Assembly (NCBI GenBank): GCA_017475765.1 | Contig: JAFVEY010000044.1 | Span: 31,051-95,050, forward strand | DNA length: 64,000 nt | Direction of reading: 5' to 3' | From: Clostridia bacterium | Lineage (GTDB): Bacteria > Bacillota > Clostridia > Oscillospirales > Acutalibacteraceae | Shown here: positions 18,289 through 27,065 of the stretch, in pieces | Layout: every line of letters begins with the position of its first letter | Position numbering within the stretch: the stretch's first letter is position 1 | Notes under the pieces: generated by a model | Seen by the model: the letters and a program-made list of their open reading frames with translations, nothing else | Told to the model about the DNA's origin: nothing | Database searches by the model: none | Made by a program: the position numbers and the translations under genes

Positions 18289-19065
18289 TCATTTCTCCAT
18301 ATCATCCTCTTGGTTTTCTTTGATTTCACGGATGATGATAAACGGTGTAAGCTCGTCATCCTGACCAGCAGGGTTATCGCCGATAAGGTCTATGGCATAA
18401 GCATCGCCCTTTTCTCTGAGGTCAGGGGAAAGTCCGAGAATTTCAATATTGAGGTCGTTTGCGTCTGCAAGAATACAGCTGTAACCGAGTTCATTTTTGA
18501 TATTTTCGCATACCTTTTCAGGCTCCTTCGGATTAAGTACGGCAAGTGTGTGGTAGGTTTCAAATGCCGAATGGCTGTAAAAACCGTCGATTCCTGCCAC
18601 ATCCTGACCGACAATTTCATAGAAGATTCCTCTTTTGTGGAATATCTTTCCGATTCCGCTGCAGAAGGATGCCCAGAGAACCAGCGGCAGACCCTTCATA
18701 TTGATCGCAAGCTGCAGCTTGTAGGGTTCGTTCATGCCGATGCCGGCAGAGCTTTTCATGGCAAATTTGGAAAGGAATTTAGCCCAGAAGCCCAGCTTGA
18801 CATCCTTCATCTCCACCGTGTTATCCTGACACATGGAGATGACCTTTTCGCTCATGCTGATGATATCGCCTTCCTGATAAAGCGGCTGAATATACTGTTT
18901 GAGAACCTTCAGATAATCCTCGCCTCTTTCAATAAAGTGCGTTGCTACTGCATAGCGCTGAAACTGTCTGCCCTCAACGGTGCGTCTGCCTCTGATGTAG
19001 TAAACGGCGCCGTCCTTGTCACGCTTCGATTCGGCATTGTTTTTTATTTTTCTGTCCTCTGACAT
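18289..19065 (-). CDS. Coenzyme F420:L-glutamate ligase-like protein
   Basis: 258 residues. The segment YQEGDIISMSEKVISM (about 62-77) followed by a VKLGF region matches the start of the F420_ligase (CofE) fold. GIFYEIVGQDVAGIDGFY and a C-terminal DLIGDNPAGQDDELTPFIIIREI resemble the metal/GTP-binding part of that family in Firmicutes. Members in Clostridia usually lack the rest of the F420 pathway, so real F420 glutamylation is doubtful and the substrate is unknown. The gene stands alone, opposite in direction to mgsA and recD2. The assignment is from pattern memory. Confidence 0.55.
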   Translation of the reverse strand: MSEDRKIKNNAESKRDKDGAVYYIRGRRTVEGRQFQRYAVATHFIERGEDYLKVLKQYIQPLYQEGDIISMSEKVISMCQDNTVEMKDVKLGFWAKFLSKFAMKSSAGIGMNEPYKLQLAINMKGLPLVLWASFCSGIGKIFHKRGIFYEIVGQDVAGIDGFYSHSAFETYHTLAVLNPKEPEKVCENIKNELGYSCILADANDLNIEILGLSPDLREKGDAYAIDLIGDNPAGQDDELTPFIIIREIKENQEDDMEK

Positions 19066-19291
19066 TTCTCTATCTCCTGTTCATAGCCGTATTGGCAATT
19101 TTAAATTGTAATATTATCCATAGATTATAATACACCACGAAATGAATAAAATCAATGAAAAAACCTCATTCCAAAAAATCTTGTTGATTGTAAATAAATT
19201 GCTTTCAATAAAACGGAGAACCTTGTAAAGAATACTTATAGCCGTATGTGGAAGGAGAGGCAGCGGTTTTGCGAAATATGGAATAAATTGA

Positions 19292-19320
19292 TTGACATAA
19301 TAGAAATTAACTTGTAAACT
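19292..19320 (+). promoter_or_regulatory. Promoter for recD2
   Basis: TTGACA (19292-19297), 17-base spacer, TAAACT (19315-19320), about 38 bases upstream of the TTG start of recD2. Confidence 0.6.
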
Positions 19321-19357
19321 ATAAGGACAAGGATTTTTTATCGAAAGGGGTGGGAAC

Positions 19358-21565
19358 TTGCCGAATGAACAGTTATTGGAGCTCAGCGGCTCAGTGGAAG
19401 AAATTATATTCAGAAATTCACAGAACGGTTATTCCGTTCTGACAATGTACTGCGACGGAATTGCAGCAACAGCTGTCGGCACCATGACGGATGTCAATGT
19501 CGGAGATGATCTGAAATTGATCGGCGTATGGAAAACTCACCCCGGATACGGTGAACAGTTTGCTTTTCAATATTATGAGCATACTATGCCCTCAACAGCT
19601 TCATCCATACTGAAATATCTGACTTCGGGAGCAATCAAGGGAGTCGGCAGGGCGACAGCCAAAAGGCTTGTGGATGCCTTCGGAGAGAATACCCTTGAGA
19701 TCATGCAGAAGCAGCCCGAACGGATGGAAGAAATCCGGGGTATTTCCCACGAAAAGGCATTGACGATTAGTGCCGAGATCAGAAAGATATTCGGGATGAA
19801 GGAGGTAATGCTTTACCTCGAAAAATATCATATCTCTGCGCTGGAGGCAGTAAAGATATGGAAAAGCTTCGGTGACAGCTCGATTACGCTGATTGAGGAA
19901 AACCCTTATATTTTGTGCGATGACACGATTGCCGTTCCTTTTGAAAGGGCAGATGCCATTGCGGCTTCTCTTGACCGTCCGAATGACGACAGCTGCCGGA
20001 TCAGAGCAGGGATCGTGTATATTATCAGCTATAACGGCGGCAATGGTCATACCTGTCTGCCGATGGACAGACTGATCTCGACAGCGGCAGGCTACCTTAA
20101 GCTCGGAGAGGATATCGTGGCACAGACCATGGCAGAGCTTCTGAGCGATGCGACACTTATTTCTGACGATATCGGCGGAAAGACCTTTATTTTTCTTCCG
20201 AGTATGTATAAAAGTGAAACCTATTCTGCTGAAAGACTGCTGATGATGATGCAGTTTCCGCCCGAAAGAATCACAGGCGGAGAGCTTGCTCTGGAGGTGT
20301 TTGAAAGCGCCAAGGGAATCAGCTATGCTCAGCAGCAGAGAAAAGCCATCCTCGAAGCGCTTACCGGAGGTCTGCTGATTCTGACGGGAGGTCCCGGAAC
20401 AGGAAAGACGACAACGCTCAATGCGATCATTGAGCTTTATAAGCAATGCGGATTAAAGGTTCTCCTTGCTGCGCCGACAGGCAGAGCAGCACAGAGAATG
20501 TCAGAGGTGACGGGCTGCGAATCAAGAACAATACACCGCCTGCTGGAAGTCGAATGGGATCAGAACGACAGACCGAGATTTGCTAAGAATGAAAGAAATC
20601 TTCTTGACTGTGATGCGCTTATCATTGACGAGATGTCCATGGTGGATGTGCAGCTTTTTGAAAGTGTGATGAGGGCTTTGCCGCTTGGGTGCAGGCTTGT
20701 TATGGTGGGAGACAGCGACCAGCTTCCGTCTGTCGGTGCCGGAAATGTGCTGGGCGATCTGATCGCTTCCGAAACAATACCGGTGGTTCAGCTGACGGAG
20801 ATATTCCGCCAGTCAATGGAAAGTCTGATCATTACGAATGCGCATAAAATCGTACATGGAGAAATGCCCGAAATAAGGCGCACCGACAAGGATTTTTTCT
20901 TTATGACAGCGGCAAGCAAAGAGTCGATCGCCGCCAATATCGTCAGCCTTTGTTCGGAAAGACTGCCGGGCGCTTATGGCTTTTCCATGATGAACGATAT
21001 ACAGGTGCTTTGCCCCGGACGAAAGGGCGAGCTGGGCGTTACCGAGCTTAACAAAAAGCTCCAGCAGGTGCTGAATCCGCCGGATAAGAATAAAGCGGAG
21101 ATACGGATGCCTGTATATACCTTCCGTATCGGTGACAAGGTTATGCAGACAAAAAATAATTATGATCTTCCCTGGATCAAGGATGACGGAACAGAGGGTT
21201 CTGGCGTTTATAACGGGGATATCGGCGTGATCGAAAAAATTGAAAAGGGGGCTGTATCGGCGAAAATCCGATTCGATGACAGGATTGTGACATACAATTC
21301 CGATAATCTGATGAATGTGGAGCTTGCTTATGCAACCACGGTTCATAAAAGTCAGGGCAATGAATTCAATGCGGTCGTCATGCCGATGTATTACGGTGCG
21401 CCTCAGCTGTATTACAGGAATCTTCTTTATACGGCTGTGACAAGAGCCAAAAAAATTCTGATTCTGGTGGGAAATGTTTCCACTCTAAAAAAGATGGTGG
21501 ACAATAACAAAAAAACGAAAAGATATTCCGCACTAAAGGAATTTCTGGAAAGGGGGAGAAGATGA
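19358..21565 (+). CDS. recD2: RecD2-type ATP-dependent DNA helicase
   Basis: Superfamily 1B 5'-3' DNA helicase, distinct from the RecBCD subunit, with roles in recombination and fork stability. The N-terminal OB-like part (SGSVEEIIFRNSQNGYSVL) is followed by helix-hairpin-helix segments (SGAIKGVGRATAKRLVDAF). Walker A is GGPGTGKTTT near residue 345. Motif II is IIDEMSMVD, motif III VGDSDQLPSVGAGNVL, and the C-terminal motif VI region reads TTVHKSQGNEF and LLYTAVTRAKK. 735 residues fits. The TTG start follows AAAGGGGTGG. Its stop overlaps the comF start (ATGA). Confidence 0.96.
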   Translation: MPNEQLLELSGSVEEIIFRNSQNGYSVLTMYCDGIAATAVGTMTDVNVGDDLKLIGVWKTHPGYGEQFAFQYYEHTMPSTASSILKYLTSGAIKGVGRATAKRLVDAFGENTLEIMQKQPERMEEIRGISHEKALTISAEIRKIFGMKEVMLYLEKYHISALEAVKIWKSFGDSSITLIEENPYILCDDTIAVPFERADAIAASLDRPNDDSCRIRAGIVYIISYNGGNGHTCLPMDRLISTAAGYLKLGEDIVAQTMAELLSDATLISDDIGGKTFIFLPSMYKSETYSAERLLMMMQFPPERITGGELALEVFESAKGISYAQQQRKAILEALTGGLLILTGGPGTGKTTTLNAIIELYKQCGLKVLLAAPTGRAAQRMSEVTGCESRTIHRLLEVEWDQNDRPRFAKNERNLLDCDALIIDEMSMVDVQLFESVMRALPLGCRLVMVGDSDQLPSVGAGNVLGDLIASETIPVVQLTEIFRQSMESLIITNAHKIVHGEMPEIRRTDKDFFFMTAASKESIAANIVSLCSERLPGAYGFSMMNDIQVLCPGRKGELGVTELNKKLQQVLNPPDKNKAEIRMPVYTFRIGDKVMQTKNNYDLPWIKDDGTEGSGVYNGDIGVIEKIEKGAVSAKIRFDDRIVTYNSDNLMNVELAYATTVHKSQGNEFNAVVMPMYYGAPQLYYRNLLYTAVTRAKKILILVGNVSTLKKMVDNNKKTKRYSALKEFLERGRR

Positions 21566-22230
21566 ATAGGTTTTTGGCGGTATTTTTTCCGCCTAAATGT
21601 CCGTATTGCTCAAAAGCGATCAGATATGATCAGACAGAATGTATTGTCTGTCGGGCAGGCTTTCCGAAGATGCCGAGAATTGCGCTTCTCCCGACAGGCG
21701 AAATATGTATCGCTCCTTTTACATATAATACCACTGTGCGTAAAGCTATGCTGGAATATAAATTCAGGGGCAGAAAATTTAACAGCGAAAGTTTTGCATC
21801 CGCTCTTGCTTATGCCATCAATACCGTTTATACTAAAGATATGACCTTTGAGGTGATCACCTGCGTTCCGATGAGCAGCGAACGAAAAAAGGTCAGGGGC
21901 TTCAACCAGTCTGAACTGATTGCAAAAAATGCTGCCAGAATTCTCGGAAAGCCGTTTGAGCAGCTTCTGTACAGAGATAAGGGAGCGGCTGTTCAGCATG
22001 AATTGAGCTACCATGAAAGAATTAACAATAAGGATAATACATTCCATGCGATTCATCCGGAAAAAATAAAGGGAAGAAAGATTCTTCTGATTGATGATAT
22101 AATGACTTCAGGAATGACGCTTTCCGCCTGCTGCGGTGTCCTCAAAGAAAACGGTGCGGACAGGATATTATGCTCCGCCGTTGCTATGCACAAGGGTAAT
22201 GACAGCGGAAGGTGTTTCCGGTTTCGTTGA
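21562..22230 (+). CDS. comF: ComF family phosphoribosyltransferase-like protein
   Basis: 222 residues. An N-terminal zinc finger (CPYC at residues 14-17, CIVC about 31-34) is followed by a type I phosphoribosyltransferase fold, with the PRPP loop ILLIDDIMTSGMT near residue 175. ComF is needed for DNA uptake in naturally competent Firmicutes; in others it is conserved with unclear function. The YHERINNKDNTFH segment is typical. It is translationally coupled to recD2 through a four-base overlap, which suggests a shared role in DNA handling. Confidence 0.9.
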   Translation: MNRFLAVFFPPKCPYCSKAIRYDQTECIVCRAGFPKMPRIALLPTGEICIAPFTYNTTVRKAMLEYKFRGRKFNSESFASALAYAINTVYTKDMTFEVITCVPMSSERKKVRGFNQSELIAKNAARILGKPFEQLLYRDKGAAVQHELSYHERINNKDNTFHAIHPEKIKGRKILLIDDIMTSGMTLSACCGVLKENGADRILCSAVAMHKGNDSGRCFRFR

Positions 22231-22281
22231 ACGGGTCAGAACAGACTTATTAAAAGAGCCGATAAAGAAAGGGTGTTGAAA

Positions 22282-23301
22282 TTGGGGCTTGATGTTGCGA
22301 TTGATCTTGGTACATCACGAACAAGGATTTTTTTACAGAATAAGGGAATAGTTGTTGATGAGCCGTCTGTCATTACTGTTGACCACGAAACCGACAGCAT
22401 ACTGGCTGTCGGAGAAGAGGCATATCTGATGCTCGGCAGAACATCGTCCCGCTTTAGTGCGGTGTATCCTCTCAGCGGCGGTGTTATTTCGGATCTCGGA
22501 CTGGTGGAAGCAATGGTATCGGCTTTTCTGAAAAAAGTCGTTTCTTCAAAAATAGGAATGCCCAGAGCCGTTGCCTGCGTTCCGGGAGAAATTACTGATG
22601 TCGAGAAAAGAGCGGTTGTCAATGCGATAAGCTGTGCAGGAATAAGAAGGGTGTGCCTGATCGAAGAACCTGTCGCTGCTGCTATGGGTGCCGGAATTGA
22701 TATCAACAATCCGCACGGTGCCTTTGTGGTGGATGTGGGCGGAGGAACGACTGACCTTGCCGTGATATCTCTCAGCGGTATTGCCGTTTCACGCTCGATC
22801 AAGCAGGCAGGAAATATCATGGATGAGGAGATCATCAAATATGTCAAGCGAAGATATAATATGCTGATCGGAAAGAGGACTGCCGAGGAAGCCAAGATCA
22901 ATATCGGCTGTGTTGTTCCCGGCATCATCAGCGGAAGATACAGAATAAAGGGAAGAAATATGATAACGGGAATGCCCATGTGGACAGAACTGGATGCGGA
23001 GGAAATGGTTGAGCCTCTGAAAGAAACCGCTGAAACGATCGTCCGTCAGGTTCAGGATGTACTGGAGGAAACGCCCCCCGAACTGATCGGGGATATCTAT
23101 TCTGACGGTATCGTTCTGACAGGAGGTGCTTCTCAGATAGCCGGTCTTGATATGCTGATAAAGTCTGCAACCGACCTTCGGGTCAATATAGCGGAGGCGC
23201 CTGCCGATTGTGTTGTAAAGGGCTGCGGCGCTGCGCTTAAATATATTGACGGGGTTCGTCACCCTGCCGGCAGCGTAAATCCTATCTCTGACAGATATTG
23301 A
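22282..23301 (+). CDS. MreB paralogue (Mbl/MreBH-type)
   Basis: 339-residue actin-like protein with the same architecture as MreB at 12095: IDLGTSRTRIFLQ near the N-terminus (Ser-Arg in place of Ala-Asn of the usual GTANT), EEPVAAAMGAG, VDVGGGTTDLAV and TGGASQIAGLD (only one of the usual GGG pair kept). The C-terminal adenosine region is present. It is clearly more divergent than the operon copy. The start is uncertain: GTG 22273, TTG 22276 or TTG 22282; the last has the best spacing from GAAAGGG. It follows comF by about 50 bases and ends at a strong terminator. It probably has a specialised role in cell shape. Confidence 0.88.
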   Translation: MGLDVAIDLGTSRTRIFLQNKGIVVDEPSVITVDHETDSILAVGEEAYLMLGRTSSRFSAVYPLSGGVISDLGLVEAMVSAFLKKVVSSKIGMPRAVACVPGEITDVEKRAVVNAISCAGIRRVCLIEEPVAAAMGAGIDINNPHGAFVVDVGGGTTDLAVISLSGIAVSRSIKQAGNIMDEEIIKYVKRRYNMLIGKRTAEEAKINIGCVVPGIISGRYRIKGRNMITGMPMWTELDAEEMVEPLKETAETIVRQVQDVLEETPPELIGDIYSDGIVLTGGASQIAGLDMLIKSATDLRVNIAEAPADCVVKGCGAALKYIDGVRHPAGSVNPISDRY

Positions 23302-23303
23302 TA

Positions 23304-23350
23304 AAACCGGACACAGCAAGTGATTTCAGCTTGCTGTGTCCGGTTTCTTT
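23304..23350. terminator. Strong bidirectional terminator
   Basis: A 17-bp perfect stem (23304-23320 with 23330-23346; core CCGGACACAGCAAG) with T-rich flanks on both strands, lying between convergent genes. Confidence 0.92.
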
Positions 23351-23366
23351 TAATAAAAAACAGATC

Positions 23367-24137
23367 TCAGTCAGGCACAAAAAAGAATGGTATCATAAAG
23401 AGTGACCATACAAGTGCAATGCTTGCCAGTACTGTGCCGATTTTAACCAATTGGCTGGGAAGAAGATTTTTCTGTTTCTGTTCACGTTTGCTTTTGCTGC
23501 CCAGAACAAGTGTGATAATACTTAATATCAGTCCGATAACCGGAAAAGAGGCTGTAATAAACGAAAAGATTCCGAGTACCAGTACCTTCATATCCTTACT
23601 GACGGTTTCCATCTGCTGAGCCATCTGCATTCGTGCTGCCGGATCCATCTGTCGGTAAGTATTGTTCGGATTGGCGCTGACTTCCGGCTGAACGTATGAG
23701 ATATTGCGAACCTTTGGAAGTGATGTCGGCTGATTATTGTTATTTTGATTGTTCTGAGAATATACAGACGGGTCAAAGTCCGTGTATTCGCCCGGAGTCT
23801 GCGTCTGTCCGTAGAATGAAGATGGTGTCGGCTGCGGAGGGGTCGGCTGATAAGTGCCGGAGGACGGAGCGGAAGGCGAGGAGGACCCCGGATTGTGGGC
23901 GGCAGGTGCTGTCATGCTCGGATATCTGCTGTCGAAATCATCGTCGGAACGGCTGTGCGCCGTTGGCTGCCAATGATCGGTTTTGTGACTGTCGCAGTCG
24001 GGGTCATAAGAGGAATGAGCCGTTTCATCATCAGTCAGAGGATTGCTTCCGTAAACGGAAGAGTCGCTGTTTGCCGGAAAACCCTGTTCCGGAAAAATTT
24101 CATCAAAAGACATATCAATAAAATTTTTTTCGTCCAT
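23367..24137 (-). CDS. Low-complexity N-terminus membrane protein (DUF4190-like)
   Basis: 256 residues. The first 170 are disordered and rich in Ser, Pro, Gln, Asn and Asp, including an NNQNNNNQ run. The C-terminal 80 residues hold two hydrophobic helices (VLGIFSFITASFPVIGLILSIITLVLG and a second ending SLFMIPFFF) around a Lys/Arg-rich loop (GSKSKREQKQKN), the layout of DUF4190 proteins. AGGTGA precedes the ATG. It is the last of three similar leftward genes. Function is unknown; the layout suggests a small membrane anchor with a long soluble tail. Confidence 0.7.
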   Translation of the reverse strand: MDEKNFIDMSFDEIFPEQGFPANSDSSVYGSNPLTDDETAHSSYDPDCDSHKTDHWQPTAHSRSDDDFDSRYPSMTAPAAHNPGSSSPSAPSSGTYQPTPPQPTPSSFYGQTQTPGEYTDFDPSVYSQNNQNNNNQPTSLPKVRNISYVQPEVSANPNNTYRQMDPAARMQMAQQMETVSKDMKVLVLGIFSFITASFPVIGLILSIITLVLGSKSKREQKQKNLLPSQLVKIGTVLASIALVWSLFMIPFFFVPD

Positions 24138-24173
24138 TTTTTCACCTGACTTTCTTTTTTTAAAAGCTGTCTG

Positions 24174-24824
24174 TCAACTATAATTATAATAAACCCATGC
24201 CTGTCCGGACAGCACCAAAAAAATGGCAATGGCAATTAAAACAATGCCGATAACAAGTGCAATGATAGAGCATACGAGTCCGCCGGTGGCAGATCCTTTT
24301 GGCAGAAGTCCTGCTTCCCTGCTTTTCTTTTTGGAGATGACACCCATGACAATTCCGACAATTGCGAGGATGACTGCGATATAATAATACCTCCATATAA
24401 AAACGAGTGATAAAATGCCGCATACAAGGGAAGCCGTTGCCTGTCCCTTTCCGGGATATGTTCCTGCATAATACGGATTATAGCCGGGATTATACGGATT
24501 CGGCGGATATCCGCCGTTATAATATCCCTGAACAGGAGGAGGGTAGCCGCCCTGACTGTACGCATTGAAATCATTTGGCGGAACCTGAGAGGAATATCCG
24601 CCGGAATCATAGGGGTTATTGGGATTTACAGGATAACCGCCTGTTCCGTAGGGAGCGTTCGGATTCTGATAAGAATAATTGCCGGGCGGCTGCTGATAAG
24701 ATCCGTAAGGATTATTCTGATCAGTATTTGGCTGAAAATTGGCTGGGTTTGTGCCGCCGGAATAGGATGGCGGCGTTTGCGGCGGAAAATTCGGGTCAAA
24801 AGAGGAATTGCCGTTATTATCCAT
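24174..24824 (-). CDS. Pro/Tyr/Gly-rich membrane protein (DUF4190)
   Basis: 216 residues. The start at the MDNNGNSSFD methionine has GGAGG upstream; sixteen codons before it lack one. An N-terminal region of about 125 residues repeats NPY, PYG, GGY and PPNP units, a prion-like low-complexity tract. Two TM helices typical of DUF4190 follow (ATASLVCGILSLVFIWRYYYIAVILAIVGIVMG and SATGGLVCSIIALVIGIVLIAIAIF), separated by a KKKSRE loop. It is the middle gene of a three-gene leftward set with related C-terminal halves. Confidence 0.78.
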   Translation of the reverse strand: MDNNGNSSFDPNFPPQTPPSYSGGTNPANFQPNTDQNNPYGSYQQPPGNYSYQNPNAPYGTGGYPVNPNNPYDSGGYSSQVPPNDFNAYSQGGYPPPVQGYYNGGYPPNPYNPGYNPYYAGTYPGKGQATASLVCGILSLVFIWRYYYIAVILAIVGIVMGVISKKKSREAGLLPKGSATGGLVCSIIALVIGIVLIAIAIFLVLSGQAWVYYNYS

Positions 24825-24912
24825 TAAAAAACCTCCGATCTGATGATTTTCTGTTATCATAAATAGTATCATAAAAGCCGGTATGTGTCAAATATGAAAA
24901 TTTTAAACGGTA

Positions 24913-25341
24913 TTAGTATCCGATTCGGGTAATGATTGAAATGAACCAGGCAGCGAGGGTGAAGAAAGATGTATAGAGCAGTATGTGAAGGACAAGAGCA
25001 GCTATGGAGCATATTAATCCGGCGGTGGCTGTTCCCGGCTTTGGCAGTCCGTAAAGTCTGCTTTTTTCTGCTGCTGACACAGAAAGAAGTATTCCTATCA
25101 CCGACAGGACGATAGGCAGAACGGGTGCAAAAATGAAAAAAATATCAATTATTCCGAATACAAGACTTGCTGTGGCATTTCCCGAACCGGGATGGCTGAG
25201 ATTATACGGATAGGGATTATATGGAGTCCGGTGCTCATAGGGGGGTGTTTGACCGGATTCTCCGTGCTTGTTGGTATAATCGGGATTGACTCTTTCTGGC
25301 ATGTGGAATGTATCGTAACCGAAATCATCCATATCATTCAC
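24913..25341 (-). CDS. Short DUF4190-family membrane protein
   Basis: 142 residues. A Tyr/Pro/Asn-rich leader (about 50 residues) is followed by the paired helices NATASLVFGIIDIFFIFAPV and TATAGLICSIAALVLHILLY, joined by AEKSRLYGLPKPG. The ATASLV and ATAGLICS motifs are shared with the upstream paralogue at 24174. AAAAGGATGTG precedes the ATG. It is the first gene of the leftward trio. Function is unknown. Confidence 0.78.
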   Translation of the reverse strand: MNDMDDFGYDTFHMPERVNPDYTNKHGESGQTPPYEHRTPYNPYPYNLSHPGSGNATASLVFGIIDIFFIFAPVLPIVLSVIGILLSVSAAEKSRLYGLPKPGTATAGLICSIAALVLHILLYTSFFTLAAWFISIITRIGY

Positions 25342-25363
25342 ATCCTTTTCTTATTTTACACCT

Positions 25364-25692
25364 ATTATAACATAAATTTTAACAATATAAAGATTATTTT
25401 AAAAAATTTATTAAATGTTCGCTCAGCCGTCGGCTGAGGCAAAGCCGAAGTTGCTAACGGCGTGCGGTTATTATAACATAAATTTTAACAATATAAAGAT
25501 TATTTTAAAAAATTTATTAAATGTTCGCTCAGCCGTCGGCTGAGGCAAAGCCGAAGTCGCTAACGGCGTGCGGTTATTATAACATAAATTTTAACAATAT
25601 AAAGATTATTTTAAAAAATTTATTAAATGTTCGCTCAGCCGTCGGCTGAGGCAAAGCCGAAGCCGCTAACGGCGTGCGGTTATTATAACATA
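25364..25692. repeat. 106-bp direct tandem repeat, three copies plus partial fourth
   Basis: Units begin at 25364, 25470 and 25576, exactly 106 bases apart, and an 11-base partial unit starts at 25682. Copies are identical except at one spot reading GTTGC, GTCGC and GCCGC in order. Each unit joins an AT-only half to a GC-rich half that holds the inverted repeat CTCAGCC-GTC-GGCTGAG. The array separates the leftward DUF4190 genes from the rightward CAP gene. Confidence 0.95.
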
Positions 25693-25806
25693 TATGAATG
25701 AAAATATCAATTTGCTATCCATAATAAAACAGAGAATAACAGCGTATTTTTCGGTATATTCGCTTATGTGGCGGCGGTATTTCCATATTTTAAAACTGAA
25801 CCCATA

Positions 25807-25844
25807 ATTTGTGTGTTGATTATACACAAATCAAGACGTATAAT
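25807..25844 (+). promoter_or_regulatory. Promoter with overlapping inverted repeat for CAP gene
   Basis: TTGATT (25816-25821), 17-base spacer, TATAAT (25839-25844). An inverted repeat ATTTGTGT (25807-25814) / ACACAAAT (25824-25831) brackets the -35 box and could be an operator. Confidence 0.6.
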
Positions 25845-25893
25845 AAAGACCGTAAGCGAAACGCTTGCGAATCAATTTATCGGAGGTTTTGAT

Positions 25894-26772
25894 ATGAGAA
25901 ACTTTAAACGTATTTTTTCCGCTGTCCTTTGTGCTGCGGCTGTTGTATCGGGAACCGCCATTACGGCCGGTGCTGTTGATTATAAAACTGTTGTTGTTCC
26001 CGCAGGCTGCACAAACGGTTCATGTGTCATCACTCCTAACGGCTGTGATACATTTGATCTTTCTGATATACAGAGCGTTATTTCAAAGTGCGGCGGCAAT
26101 CAGACCGTCATAAGCAATAATTGTGCGAGCGGCAGTAATCAGGCTGTGATCGGAGCCTGTGCCGACGGCAGCTGCGATATACAGGGCCTGCTTTCACAGT
26201 GCGGCATACTGCCTGATAATGAGAAATGCACAGACGGCTGCGGCAATGAGGAAAGCACTCAGTCTTATGTTCCGTCTGTACCTGTGCAGCCTGTACAGCC
26301 CCAGCAGCCGGCAGCTGCGGAGGAATCCAATTCGGAGGTTTCTGTTCCGTCAAATGCAGCAGATGTGTCTGAATATGAAAAGCAGGTTGTTGATATCGTA
26401 AACCGCTATCGTGCTCAGTACGGACTTTCACCTGTAACACTGAACACAGAGCTTTCAAAGGTGGCAAGACTGAAATCGGAGGATATGAAAAATAAAAATT
26501 ATTTCAGTCATACATCTCCGACATACGGCAGCCCGTTCGACATGATGAAGCAGTTCGGCATCAGTTACAGAAAAGCAGGAGAGAACATAGCAATGGGTCA
26601 GACGACTCCGGAGGCTGTTATGACAGCATGGATGAATTCTGACGGACACCGTGCAAATATCCTTGATCCTGATTTTACCCAGATCGGTGTGGGCTATGTT
26701 GCAGACGGTAATTACTGGACACAGATGTTCATCGCCTTATCAATCATTGGTAAAAATAGCATGAAGCTGTGA
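25894..26772 (+). CDS. Secreted CAP/SCP-domain protein with Cys-rich region
   Basis: 292 residues. The start at 25894 (MRNFKRIFS) has CGGAGG upstream. A Sec signal peptide (about residues 1-27, ending AITAGA) is followed by a region of about 95 residues with roughly eleven cysteines in GCTNGSC, NGCD, ADGSC and DGCGN units. A Pro/Gln-rich linker leads to the C-terminal CAP domain (about 165-290: VVDIVNRYRAQYGLSPV, KNYFSHTSP, GENIAMGQTTPEAVMTAWMNSDGHRANIL), as in YkwD-type bacterial proteins. The CAP His and Glu residues are present. The exact activity of such bacterial domains is mostly unknown. A terminator follows. Confidence 0.88.
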   Translation: MRNFKRIFSAVLCAAAVVSGTAITAGAVDYKTVVVPAGCTNGSCVITPNGCDTFDLSDIQSVISKCGGNQTVISNNCASGSNQAVIGACADGSCDIQGLLSQCGILPDNEKCTDGCGNEESTQSYVPSVPVQPVQPQQPAAAEESNSEVSVPSNAADVSEYEKQVVDIVNRYRAQYGLSPVTLNTELSKVARLKSEDMKNKNYFSHTSPTYGSPFDMMKQFGISYRKAGENIAMGQTTPEAVMTAWMNSDGHRANILDPDFTQIGVGYVADGNYWTQMFIALSIIGKNSMKL

Positions 26773-26815
26773 TATCAGAAAGGAATATGAAAGACTCCAT
26801 CATCATTCAATGAGG

Positions 26816-26859
26816 AAAACACATAGCAGTCTTATGATCAGGCTGTTATGTGTTTTTTC
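26816..26859 (+). terminator. Terminator after CAP gene
   Basis: A 14-bp stem (26816-26829 with 26843-26856, one G-T pair) whose right arm runs into TTTTTT. Confidence 0.88.
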
Positions 26860-26872
26860 TGTGCCGGGATTT

Positions 26873-27058
26873 TATAGTAAAAAACATTCGGGTGCAGGGG
26901 CTTTAGCTCCTGTCGAGGTTCAGGGGGAGAAGCCCTGGTGGGGTTTGGGGGTGCGGGTGTCCAGTGGACACCTCTGCAAAGCAGAAGCACCGACCGAGCC
27001 GGCAGGTGAGACTCAAAGCCCAAATTATAATAGGAATTAATCAGTATCGTTGACTATA
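26873..27058 (+). repeat. MITE-like repeat, copy 3 (long form, left end shortened)
   Basis: 186 bp. It begins TATAGTAAA but lacks the CGAAATTAA segment of copies 1 and 2, then has the shared CATTCGGGTGCAGGGGC core. It carries an extra block of about 65 bp with the palindrome GGTGTCCAGTGGACACC, also found in copy 4. It ends GTATCGTTGACTATA. Confidence 0.85.
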
Positions 27059-27065
27059 TGTGTAA

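Noticed and set aside
25364..25692. CRISPR array
   Set aside because: The units are 106 bp with no unique spacers and no cas genes nearby.
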